Source of the DNA: CAVPDE01 sp963702565
Lineage (GTDB): Bacteria > Desulfobacterota > DSM-4660 > Desulfatiglandales > HGW-15
Direction of reading: 5' to 3'
NCBI GenBank assembly: GCA_963702565.1
Contig: CAVPDE010000023.1
Coordinates: forward strand, 124,001-188,000
DNA length: 64,000 bases
Position 1 is the first letter of the stretch. Each line of letters begins with the position of its first letter. The notes under the pieces were generated by a model that saw nothing but the letters and a program-made list of their open reading frames with translations, did no database searches and was not told the DNA's origin. Positions 1 through 7,544 of the stretch are shown here, piece by piece. The translations under genes were made by a program, and so were the position numbers.

Positions 1-452
1 AGCACAGGCACATAGTCGTTCTCCAGGAGCAGATCGAGGAGGGCCTTGTTGACCGACTCGGGCTTGCCTGAGAAGTCCCGCACGATCTTCTGCTTGCCGT
101 CCTGATAGACCCGGATGCCCTTGTTGCGGACACCCTGGACGGCTTTGCCGTCGAGTCCGGAAAGCCCTACGGCATTGATGCCGTGCCTGTGGCAGAGCTC
201 CACGATCCGCTTGTTCCTGATCCCTGCGTAAGACATCATCATGAGATCGATCATCTTGTCATCCGAGTAAACGCTCGAGTAGCCCTTGACCGAGGTGATG
301 ACCTGTTTGGTTTGCCCGAGGGCCTTTGCCAGGCTGTCGCGTAGCGCATTAGCGCCATGGACGATGATGAACTTCTCCTGAACCTTGGAAAGGTCCGCGA
401 TGATCCCTTCCAGGTTGATTCCTTCTCCGCCGCCGATCTTAACGATAATCAT
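1..452 (-). CDS. lysZ: LysZ-type amino-group carrier kinase (partial, C-terminus off the left edge)
   Basis: About 150 N-terminal residues of an amino acid kinase of the ArgB/LysZ type are present. The protein begins MIIVKIGGG, the phosphate-binding Lys-Gly-Gly motif, followed by VHGAN and a YSDDKMID segment. In LysW-dependent lysine or ornithine synthesis this enzyme phosphorylates the side-chain carboxylate of the amino acid attached to LysW. The ATG (450-452) directly abuts the stop codon of the amidotransferase gene upstream, so the two are translationally coupled. Assignment to LysZ rather than ordinary ArgB rests on the lysW, lysX and lysY genes of the same operon. The substrate (alpha-aminoadipate or glutamate) cannot be decided from the sequence. 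Confidence 0.85.
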   Translation of the reverse strand, partial: MIIVKIGGGEGINLEGIIADLSKVQEKFIIVHGANALRDSLAKALGQTKQVITSVKGYSSVYSDDKMIDLMMMSYAGIRNKRIVELCHRHGINAVGLSGLDGKAVQGVRNKGIRVYQDGKQKIVRDFSGKPESVNKALLDLLLENDYVPV

Positions 453-1088
453 CTACCAAAGCCTCGCCGTATCATTGGGTATGTCTTTCCATCCCTGTTC
501 AGAGGGGAAAGGATCCGAACAGAGGATGAGTCTCCCGTCTTCTTTGCTGTGCATGGTGAAGTAATCGGGATCCCCCTGGAAATAAGTGGAGAGATAGATC
601 CTCCGGTCCTTCACCATGATGATGTTCATGCCCCGGATCTGCCTGGTCCGGTTCCTGATGATGCCTGTCGCCTTTTTCAGCGCTGCCAGGGTATCTCCGC
701 TGTCAAAGCGCCGGATGAAATTGAAGATCTTTTCCGCCCCGATCCTGCCTTCTTCCTTGATCTTGACGCCCCGGAGCTCACCGTTGAAAATGAAGACCGC
801 CTTCCCGTCGGAGAAGGGCATGTTATTCTCCACCACGATATCCTTGTCCTCAAAAGCGCTCCGGGCGTGGGCTACCAGGAGCGTGGTGGCAGGGAAGGGG
901 GAGAAATCATCCTCCCACACGGGCCGGATGTTCCGGTAGATCTGCCACAGACCGGCCGGGTCCAGCCAGGCGCACCCCCAGCCGTGTCCCTGGAATTCCT
1001 TGCTGTTCTTGGCGATGAAAGCGAATTTTTCCAGGTAGGGGGCTGGAGAAAAGGCGTCTTGGGACCTTACGGCAAGGAGCCTGCACAT
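453..1088 (-). CDS. Class II glutamine amidotransferase (YafJ/GATase-4-like) inside the lys operon
   Basis: The protein starts Met-Cys-Arg-Leu-Leu, so removal of Met exposes Cys2 as the N-terminal nucleophile of class II (Ntn) amidotransferases. Other hallmarks are GHGWGCAW, AHARSA and the NG pair in FIFNGEL. It is about 211 residues, the size of a stand-alone glutaminase domain like YafJ, with no synthetase domain attached. The reading frame extends upstream to 1136, but the Cys2 requirement and the end of lysY at 1090 fix the start at 1088. It sits between lysY and lysZ with gaps of 1 and 0 bases, so co-translation is near certain. Ammonia release from glutamine is expected; its role in a LysW pathway is unknown to me. 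Confidence 0.85.
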   Translation of the reverse strand: MCRLLAVRSQDAFSPAPYLEKFAFIAKNSKEFQGHGWGCAWLDPAGLWQIYRNIRPVWEDDFSPFPATTLLVAHARSAFEDKDIVVENNMPFSDGKAVFIFNGELRGVKIKEEGRIGAEKIFNFIRRFDSGDTLAALKKATGIIRNRTRQIRGMNIIMVKDRRIYLSTYFQGDPDYFTMHSKEDGRLILCSDPFPSEQGWKDIPNDTARLW

Positions 1089-1089
1089 A

Positions 1090-2112
1090 TCAAATCGGGT
1101 GGAGCCCGGCAAAAGAAAGGCCTGCTGTTTCTTCAAAGCCGTTCATGACGTTCATGGCGTGCACAGCCTGTCCTGCCGCTCCTTTCATCAGGTTGTCGAT
1201 GGCAGAGACCACCACGAGTCTTTTGCCTTCGAGCTCAAAACCGATGTCGCAATAGTTGGTCCCTGCCAGGAGCTTAGGCTCGGGGAAACGGTAGATGCCC
1301 TGCTTCTCCTTCACGATGCGGATGAAGGGCTCCTTGCCGTAAACTTCCCGGTAGGTCTTCCAGATGTCTTTTTCCGTGATTCCCTCTTTGACGAAGAGGT
1401 GCGCGGTCACCAGGATTCCCCGGACCATCTCGATGGAGGTAGCGGAGAAATGGACCGTGTGCCCGAGTTCCTGCTCCATCTCGGCAATGTGCCGATGGCC
1501 GGTGGGCTTGTAGGACCGGACGCACCCGCTCCGCTCCGGGTGGTGCGACCCTTCGCTGACCGAGGCGCCACCCTCTGAAGACCCGCACTTGGCTTCGGCC
1601 ACAACCGGGAGCGAGGTATCAACCACGCCGAGCTTGAATAGGGGCCACAGGCCCAGGATGGTGGCTGTGGCATTGCAGCCTGCGCCGCTGATGTACCTGG
1701 CCTGTTTCATTTCCTGGCGGTGAAGTTCCACGTTGCCGTAAACGAATTCGGCGAGTTTCGCCGGCTGAGCGTGTTCGACGCCGTACCACTTCCGGTAGGC
1801 GGAGAGATCCTTGAGCCTGAAGTCTGCGCTCAGGTCAATGATTTTTCCAGCCAGAGGAGCCAGAAGGTCGAAACGCTGCATGAATTCCGTGTGAGGAAGG
1901 CCCACGAAGAGAAGGTCCACCTTTTCCAGTTCCTTCATGGTGCAGAAATTGAGCTGGGTCTGCTTCCGCAGATTGGGGTGGAGGCGAGTGACGGGTTTTC
2001 CTGCGTTTCTTTCAGAGGTCACCTGGTGCACTTGAACCTGGGGATGCTGAAGAAGGAGCCTCAGCAGTTCGCCTCCTGTGTAGCCTGAAGCCCCGACAAT
2101 GCTCGCTTTCAT
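1090..2112 (-). CDS. lysY: LysY/ArgC-type N-acyl-phosphate reductase
   Basis: This is a 340-residue semialdehyde dehydrogenase of the ArgC/LysY family. It has the N-terminal NADP-binding GASGYTGGELLRLL, the catalytic cysteine in SGAGCNATA and the family C-terminal GLHPI. It reduces the phosphorylated carboxylate of the LysW-bound amino acid to the semialdehyde. The ATG overlaps the stop of lysX (ATGA, 2109-2112). Length and motif order are normal. It is called LysY rather than ArgC because of the lysW and lysX genes next to it. It could serve lysine synthesis, ornithine synthesis or both. Confidence 0.9.
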   Translation of the reverse strand: MKASIVGASGYTGGELLRLLLQHPQVQVHQVTSERNAGKPVTRLHPNLRKQTQLNFCTMKELEKVDLLFVGLPHTEFMQRFDLLAPLAGKIIDLSADFRLKDLSAYRKWYGVEHAQPAKLAEFVYGNVELHRQEMKQARYISGAGCNATATILGLWPLFKLGVVDTSLPVVAEAKCGSSEGGASVSEGSHHPERSGCVRSYKPTGHRHIAEMEQELGHTVHFSATSIEMVRGILVTAHLFVKEGITEKDIWKTYREVYGKEPFIRIVKEKQGIYRFPEPKLLAGTNYCDIGFELEGKRLVVVSAIDNLMKGAAGQAVHAMNVMNGFEETAGLSFAGLHPI

Positions 2113-2951
2113 CTTCGGCCCACCTCCAGAACATAGTCCACCACCTTGGCCGGGATGTTGACGCCGGTGACCGTGATGCTGTTTCTGAATTCCATGGTGT
2201 AGTTGACTTCATTGACCGAGAGGCCTGCGGGGGTCTCAAAAAGGTCGATGGCCACAACGCCTCCGCCCACGGCCTTGGCTGCCCGCACGGAAAGGTCGTG
2301 AACCTCGTCGGTGATGGGGCAGTTGTCCGTTTTCCCGCCACGGGCCGTGTTGGTGATCCAGTGGGGGGAGTAGCGGTAAACCGCGGCGATGCAGCGATCT
2401 CCCACCACAAAGCTCCGGATGTCCCTTCCATGTTTTTCCACGTACTCCTGGATGTAAAAAATGGAGTGGTGGTAGCTTCCCAGGATCTGCTTGTGCTCCA
2501 AAATGGCTTCGGCCGCGTCCCTGTCATTGATCTTGGATATGAGCCTTCCCCAGGAGCCGGTGTTGGGCTTGATCACGCACGGAAAGCCCAGTTCGTCCAT
2601 GGCCGCAAGGGCCGACTCCGGCGTAAAGGCCATGTAGCATTTCGGGGTGGGTACGCGGGTTTTGATCAGGGCCTGGGTGGTCAGGAACTTGCTTCCGCAG
2701 ACCTCCGCCACCTCAAAGGTGTTCACCGTGGGGATCCCGAAGTCATTGAAGATCTTGAGGGCGTGCACAGCACGGGAGTGGTTGATGCAGCGTTCGATGA
2801 CCACGTCAAAGTCGAAGTTATTCTTGTGGAGGTCGAAGAAACGCTCCCTGTCGTCAATCTTTTCCAACTCGACCCCTGGCCGGGTTCTGAACTCGTCAAT
2901 CAGCAACTTCTCTTCCACCCTCAGGATGGAATGTAAAAAACCAACTTTCAT
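2109..2951 (-). CDS. lysX: LysX/ArgX-type ATP-grasp ligase (LysW amino acid ligase)
   Basis: This 280-residue RimK-like ATP-grasp ligase attaches the alpha-amino group of its amino acid substrate to the C-terminal glutamate of LysW. Visible features are the ATP-grasp segment KPNTGSWGRLI, the YIQEYV strand, the HGRDIRSFVVGD motif and the metal-binding region EVNYTMEFRNS near the C-terminus, which is characteristic of LysX. A GGAG ribosome-binding site lies 8 bases before the ATG. It begins 38 bases after lysW and overlaps lysY by 4 bases. Specificity for aminoadipate or glutamate is not resolved here. Confidence 0.9.
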   Translation of the reverse strand: MKVGFLHSILRVEEKLLIDEFRTRPGVELEKIDDRERFFDLHKNNFDFDVVIERCINHSRAVHALKIFNDFGIPTVNTFEVAEVCGSKFLTTQALIKTRVPTPKCYMAFTPESALAAMDELGFPCVIKPNTGSWGRLISKINDRDAAEAILEHKQILGSYHHSIFYIQEYVEKHGRDIRSFVVGDRCIAAVYRYSPHWITNTARGGKTDNCPITDEVHDLSVRAAKAVGGGVVAIDLFETPAGLSVNEVNYTMEFRNSITVTGVNIPAKVVDYVLEVGRR

Positions 2952-2989
2952 GTTCTACGCTCCGCAAAGCAAAAGGGTTCGCACCACGC

Positions 2990-3148
2990 TCATTCGCCCC
3001 AGTCTTCCTCTTCCTGGGGAGCTTCCTGCACGCTGTCCTTGCCCGTTACCTCGAGCTCGGAACCGCAATCCGGGCAGCTCATGATCTCTCCCTTTTCCGC
3101 ATTCGGAGCCAGGTTTATTTGCGCACCGCACACCGGACATTCAGCCAT
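2990..3148 (-). CDS. lysW: LysW amino-group carrier protein
   Basis: This 52-residue acidic protein has two CxxC zinc-binding pairs (CPVC near residue 4 and CPDC near residue 25) and ends in EDWGE. The C-terminal EDWGE with terminal glutamate is the signature of LysW, whose last residue is the attachment point for the carried amino acid. The ATG is preceded by a strong AAGGAGGA site. It is the first gene of the operon, just downstream of a sigma70-type promoter at 3254-3282. Its small size makes it easy to miss. Confidence 0.95.
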   Translation of the reverse strand: MAECPVCGAQINLAPNAEKGEIMSCPDCGSELEVTGKDSVQEAPQEEEDWGE

Positions 3149-3253
3149 TGATCTTTCCTCCTTGTATACCGTTTCAAACTCGGCTTTTGTGCTTTCTGGT
3201 TTCTTCCGATTCTCCCCGTGTTCACTGCGAGAAACTCTTCTTTTTGGGCCGGA

Positions 3254-3282
3254 ATCATAGAGAAAACAAGGGCATTTGTCAA
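3254..3282 (-). promoter_or_regulatory. Sigma70-type promoter of the lysW operon
   Basis: On the minus strand TTGACA (3277-3282) and TATGAT (3254-3259) are separated by exactly 17 bases. It lies about 105 bases before the lysW ATG. The leader between them shows no riboswitch that I recognise. Confidence 0.7.
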
Positions 3283-3291
3283 AGAAGAGAA

Positions 3292-5181
3292 CTATTCTTT
3301 CTTTTGCCCCGTAGCCTCTTCTCCCATGTAAGCCTGGAAGATGTCGAGGATGGTCTTGTCGAGATACGCTTCCTCCTTGTAGGTGAGAAAGGCGGAGTTG
3401 AAAGCCTTGGTCACCTGGGCAATCTTTCCATAGGCATCGCCCACCCCGTCATAGGATTCCTTCAATGAAATCAGGGCTTCTCTCAGTTGCTGCGAGATCT
3501 CTCCTGCCGCACCTCCCTCGGCCAGGCGCTGGGCGAGCGCTTCGAGAGACTTGAGGTCCTCCTTCATGCACTCCCTCGAGACCAGCAAGGCGGCCAGATG
3601 GGTGTTCAGGTAGTGGCACATGCCTCCCGCAGCGTTCCGGAGCACCCGGTTCCTCTGGTCCTCCAGGGCCTTGGTGATGTTGTGGGCAAGGCCTTCGTAA
3701 TAAAGAATATCTCCAGCCTCATTCAATTTCGCCCGCGCTGTGATCGCGATTTCGAAAGCTTCCCCGGCCTTGTTCTTGAGTCTGACCCGCTTGTCCGCGA
3801 CATAGCCTTTCTCTCTCATCTCAGCAAGGAGTTCCATTCTCTCAGAGGGGTCGACATAGGTTTTTTTAATATTGGTGCGAAGAGCCTCCTCCTTGCTTTC
3901 GAAACCGAGAAGCTTGAGCCCGGCTTCGTTGATGTCCATGAAGGTGCCTTCAGGCGTTACGGCATAGGCCATGTCGTTTGTGGTTTCAAAAAAGTTCCGG
4001 TACTTTTCTTCGCTTTGCTTCAAGGCATCCAAAGCCCGTTTCTGTTCGGTGATATCCCGGACCACGTGATCAAGCCTGCGCAACCGGCCGTTCTCGCCAT
4101 ACACAACCCTTCCTTGGTCAAGGACCCACTTGACGGTCTTGTTGTCGCTGATGATCCTGTATTCGAGCTCAGCGAATTCCAGCTCCGGGAGCGAGGCGTA
4201 ATACTCCTTCACCCTCTCCAGATCCCTGGGGTGAACAAAGTCCATGACATGCTTCTTCCCGCGGCCGAAGGCCCTTACCGGGATGCCATATAGGGCCTCT
4301 GCCGAGGGGTTGATGCCGAGGACGGATTGGTCTTTAGGCGAAATGCTGACGACCACATCGTTCATGGAGTCCAGAATGCTCGCCAGGCGGTCTTTGATCG
4401 TTTTCTCTATGGTCACATCCCTGACGACGTGATCGATCCGGCGCAGGCGCCCCCTTTCAGCAAACACCGCCCTGCCTTCATCAAGTACCCACTTGAGGAC
4501 CTTATTGCTGCTGATGATCCTGTATTCGAGTTCCTCGAACTCCGTCTCGGGAAGGGATGTATGAAACTCCTTCACTTTCTCCTTATCAAGGGGATGAACA
4601 AACTCCATGACATGTCTTTTTCCAGAGAGAAAGTCCTTCACGGGGACGCCGAAGAGAGCTTCTGCCGAGGGGTTGATGGCCAGAATGGAATGATCCTGAG
4701 GTGAAACGGACACGACCACATCGTTCATGGAATGAATAATGCTCTCCAGACGGTCCTTCATTCTCTGGAGCTCAAGCCGGGTCTTCCTTCTATCGGTGAT
4801 GTTCGTAAGCGCCGCGAGGATGGCCGGAGTCCCGGAGCATTGGACGGTGTTCACCTTCATTTCCACGAGCGCCTCGTCCCCTGGCCGCATCATGGTGAAT
4901 TCGATCCTGTCCTTAAGACCGTCGGTCGTGGTTTTTTCCTCACAAAAGGTTGTCACCGCGTCCCTGTCCGGCGGGGCGATGAGCTCGGAGAATTCGGATT
5001 TCAAGAGATCTCCAAGGGGTTTTCCGCTGATCTCAGAGAAGGCCTTGTTTGCGAAAACGATCTTACCGTCCTTGATGATGACCACACCGTCATTGATGTG
5101 TTCGACGATGCCGCTGTAGCCTATGTCCCCATCGCAGAAAGCGATTTCTTTTCCATCGGTGATCGTTTCGTCTTTTGCCAT
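3292..5181 (-). CDS. Multi-PAS sensor protein with a kinase-like dimerisation tail but no ATPase domain
   Basis: The 629-residue cytoplasmic protein has four consecutive PAS domains, roughly residues 25-135, 148-265, 267-385 and 390-500. The tail (about 510-629) contains CHYLNTHLAALL, resembling a histidine kinase H-box region (His-x-Leu-Asn). The N, G1 and G2 boxes of the ATP-binding domain are absent and the stop codon follows. PAS2 and PAS3 are close copies of each other (both contain SMNDVVVS and an EELEYRIIS/AELEYRIIS segment), showing an internal duplication. It has its own promoter (5275-5303) and no transmembrane segment. It may act as a signalling adaptor or partner for another kinase; the ligand is unknown. 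Confidence 0.75.
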   Translation of the reverse strand: MAKDETITDGKEIAFCDGDIGYSGIVEHINDGVVIIKDGKIVFANKAFSEISGKPLGDLLKSEFSELIAPPDRDAVTTFCEEKTTTDGLKDRIEFTMMRPGDEALVEMKVNTVQCSGTPAILAALTNITDRRKTRLELQRMKDRLESIIHSMNDVVVSVSPQDHSILAINPSAEALFGVPVKDFLSGKRHVMEFVHPLDKEKVKEFHTSLPETEFEELEYRIISSNKVLKWVLDEGRAVFAERGRLRRIDHVVRDVTIEKTIKDRLASILDSMNDVVVSISPKDQSVLGINPSAEALYGIPVRAFGRGKKHVMDFVHPRDLERVKEYYASLPELEFAELEYRIISDNKTVKWVLDQGRVVYGENGRLRRLDHVVRDITEQKRALDALKQSEEKYRNFFETTNDMAYAVTPEGTFMDINEAGLKLLGFESKEEALRTNIKKTYVDPSERMELLAEMREKGYVADKRVRLKNKAGEAFEIAITARAKLNEAGDILYYEGLAHNITKALEDQRNRVLRNAAGGMCHYLNTHLAALLVSRECMKEDLKSLEALAQRLAEGGAAGEISQQLREALISLKESYDGVGDAYGKIAQVTKAFNSAFLTYKEEAYLDKTILDIFQAYMGEEATGQKKE

Positions 5182-5274
5182 CTTTTCCCCCGAACCCGGC
5201 TGCTAAAAAACCGTACGACCTGCCTCCTCCCTGCTTGCCCAATGGCCTGAAAGGAGTGCAGATTGCTGCAGCGG

Positions 5275-5303
5275 AATATAGGGAGGCCGCTCTTGTGTGT
5301 CAA
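5275..5303 (-). promoter_or_regulatory. Sigma70-type promoter for the multi-PAS gene
   Basis: On the minus strand TTGACA (5298-5303) and TATATT (5275-5280) are 17 bases apart, about 95 bases before the ATG at 5181. Confidence 0.7.
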
Positions 5304-5389
5304 CAACAATTGGCCCCCTCGGATCATCAATTGTTCTTGGTAAAAAAGAGGTTGAGGATTAAGGTTAAGATATTCTAATTTAGCTGGTT

Positions 5390-5998
5390 ATGAGCAACCG
5401 CATCCGAAGACATGTGGATCCCTTTCAGTGCAGAATCGCTCTTAACCCCGAGTCCTGGATGAAGGCTTATGAGGCCCACGGGCAGGGCGAGATATGGGTG
5501 GATCTGGGATGCGGAAAGGGGGAGTTCCTTGCTGACTTGGCTGGGATCTATCCCGACGTTTTTTTCATTGGCGTGGAGGTGCGGAAAAGAGTCGCAGAAA
5601 AGTACTTTCCAAAGTACGAGCATCTGACCAATCTTGTCCTCCTCCACGGAAACGTGAACCTGTCCATCCCTTCTATGATGGACGGCCACAAGGTGCAGAG
5701 AGTGTTTATCCACTTTCCGGACCCCTACAGCCGAAAAGACCGCTATAAAAAAAGGAGAATGGTGAACGAAGCTTTTATACAGGGCCTCTGCGAAATTCTC
5801 ACGGCAGGCGGCACTGTGTCCGTGAAAACGGACGACCAATTCCTTTTTGAGGACATGGATGTCCTGCTTTCATCCCGCCTGGACCCGGCCCCTGCTTCAA
5901 AAGATCTGTCCGCAGAGGCCACGCTCCTGACCGAGTGGGAGCAGGAGTGCATGAGAAAATCCATGCCGATTTATTCAAGGGAATACCGGCTCAGATAG
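5390..5998 (+). CDS. trmB: tRNA (guanine-N7-)-methyltransferase, TrmB family
   Basis: This 202-residue SAM-dependent methyltransferase has the SAM-binding motif DLGCGKGEFL and the TrmB signature HFPDPYSRKDRYKKRRMVN, matching the usual FPDPW-KKRHHKRR region. It forms m7G46 in the variable loop of tRNAs. The ATG start gives normal family length. It converges on the HtrA gene with only about 20 bases between stop codons. It stands alone with no operon partner. Confidence 0.9.
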   Translation: MSNRIRRHVDPFQCRIALNPESWMKAYEAHGQGEIWVDLGCGKGEFLADLAGIYPDVFFIGVEVRKRVAEKYFPKYEHLTNLVLLHGNVNLSIPSMMDGHKVQRVFIHFPDPYSRKDRYKKRRMVNEAFIQGLCEILTAGGTVSVKTDDQFLFEDMDVLLSSRLDPAPASKDLSAEATLLTEWEQECMRKSMPIYSREYRLR

Positions 5999-6018
5999 GG
6001 AAAGCGCCCAACGCAACC

Positions 6019-7449
6019 CTAAACCTTGCCCGGTGTTAGGGCGGCAAAGAGGGTGCTCTCCCCTCTTTGAATGAGCAGGAGAATGGTCTCCTGATCCTTT
6101 GCGTTTTCAATCTGTTGCTTGAAATCCTCGACATCTTTTACCGGCTTTTTGTTGACTTGCTGAATCACATCCCCGGAGCGGATGTCTGCCTTTGCAGCCG
6201 GGCTTCCGGGAACAACTCTTGCGACCAAGATCCCTGTTTCGCTCTTCAAACCCAGACCCTTTGCGATTTCAGGAGTGATGTTCTGAACGCTCATGCCCAG
6301 GGGCTTGCGAGTTGAAACACTTGCCACTTCCTCTTTCTGTTCTTCCATCTCGCCTATCTTCACCTCTCGATCGACGAGACTGCCGGCTCTAAGAACCTTG
6401 ACCGAGACGGCCTTGCCGATAGGGATGGATGCAACCATTCGGGGCAGTTCATTGGAATCAGAAACCTTCTTCCCGTCAAACTCAACGATCACATCTCCTG
6501 TCTCGATGCCACCGTTGTCGGCAGGCCCGCCCTTAACGACTTGTGAAACAAGCGCGCCTTTCTCCTCTTTCAGCCCAAAGGACTTGGCAAGTTCAGGGGT
6601 GATTTTCTGAATTCCAACTCCGAGCCAGCCGCGTGTGACATGGCCTTTCTCCTTGAGCTGGGGCGCAATCTCCTTGGCCATGTTCACGGGAATGGCAAAG
6701 CCGATGCCCACGTTTCCACCACTCTGAGAGAAGATAGCTGTGTTAATGCCGACGACTTCCCCTTCCATGTTCAGCAAAGGCCCGCCGCTGTTTCCCGGAT
6801 TGATGGAGGCATCGGTCTGGATGAAGCTGTCGTAAGGCCCGGACCCGATGACTCTCCCCTTGGCACTCACGATTCCTGCCGTCACGGTCTGCTCGAGGCC
6901 GAAAGGACTTCCGACGGCCACGACCCAGTTTCCGACCTTCAAGGAATCGGAATCCCCCAGTTGAAGAGCATGAAGGCCCGAGGCGCCCTCGGCTTTCAAA
7001 AGCGCCAGATCGGTCTTGGGATCACGGCCTACCACCTTGGCATCATACTCTTTGCCTTCTGCCAGCTTGATCTTGATCAGGTTTGCCTCATGGACCACGT
7101 GGTTGTTGGTGAGGATGTAGCCGTCGGAACTGATCACGAACCCGGATCCCACGCCCTGCTGCTCAGGGCCGCCATGAGGGTTTTCAGGGATTCTAAAGGG
7201 AAAAGGAAATTCGAAGCCTGCATTCTTCACCCTTTTAACCACCTGGATGTTGACTACACCCGGCCGGACTTTTTCTGCGAGTTCGCTGAAATTGGCCGGA
7301 ACCATGGGAATGTCCGAGGTCTTCGTGACGGCTGCCGCCGGGTGGTCAGCAGTTTTGACAGCAGACGACATGCCGTAACCGGCTCCCACCAGGGCAACCG
7401 CCATGACGAGGGCGAGCAGTGTTTTCTTGATATGCTTCTTGATTTCCAT
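6019..7449 (-). CDS. degP: Periplasmic serine protease, DegP/HtrA family
   Basis: The 476-residue protein has an N-terminal signal or anchor segment (residues 8-30), a trypsin-like domain and two PDZ domains (about 270-360 and 385-470). The catalytic triad is visible as His117 (NNHVVHE), Asp147 (KTDLALL) and Ser221 (NPGNSGGPL). It is a periplasmic quality-control protease and chaperone. AGGAGG precedes the ATG by 8 bases. It follows the histidine kinase and response regulator genes on the same strand (gap about 95 bases), suggesting an envelope-stress unit in which the two-component pair controls the protease. DegP and DegQ cannot be separated on sequence reading alone. Confidence 0.92.
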   Translation of the reverse strand: MEIKKHIKKTLLALVMAVALVGAGYGMSSAVKTADHPAAAVTKTSDIPMVPANFSELAEKVRPGVVNIQVVKRVKNAGFEFPFPFRIPENPHGGPEQQGVGSGFVISSDGYILTNNHVVHEANLIKIKLAEGKEYDAKVVGRDPKTDLALLKAEGASGLHALQLGDSDSLKVGNWVVAVGSPFGLEQTVTAGIVSAKGRVIGSGPYDSFIQTDASINPGNSGGPLLNMEGEVVGINTAIFSQSGGNVGIGFAIPVNMAKEIAPQLKEKGHVTRGWLGVGIQKITPELAKSFGLKEEKGALVSQVVKGGPADNGGIETGDVIVEFDGKKVSDSNELPRMVASIPIGKAVSVKVLRAGSLVDREVKIGEMEEQKEEVASVSTRKPLGMSVQNITPEIAKGLGLKSETGILVARVVPGSPAAKADIRSGDVIQQVNKKPVKDVEDFKQQIENAKDQETILLLIQRGESTLFAALTPGKV

Positions 7450-7544
7450 GTTCTTGTCCTCCTTTTTGAAAGGCTTGAGCCACGGGTGGCGTTGATTTGC
7501 CTTTCAACGTACAACAGGAACATGACGAGAACATGGTTGGAAGA

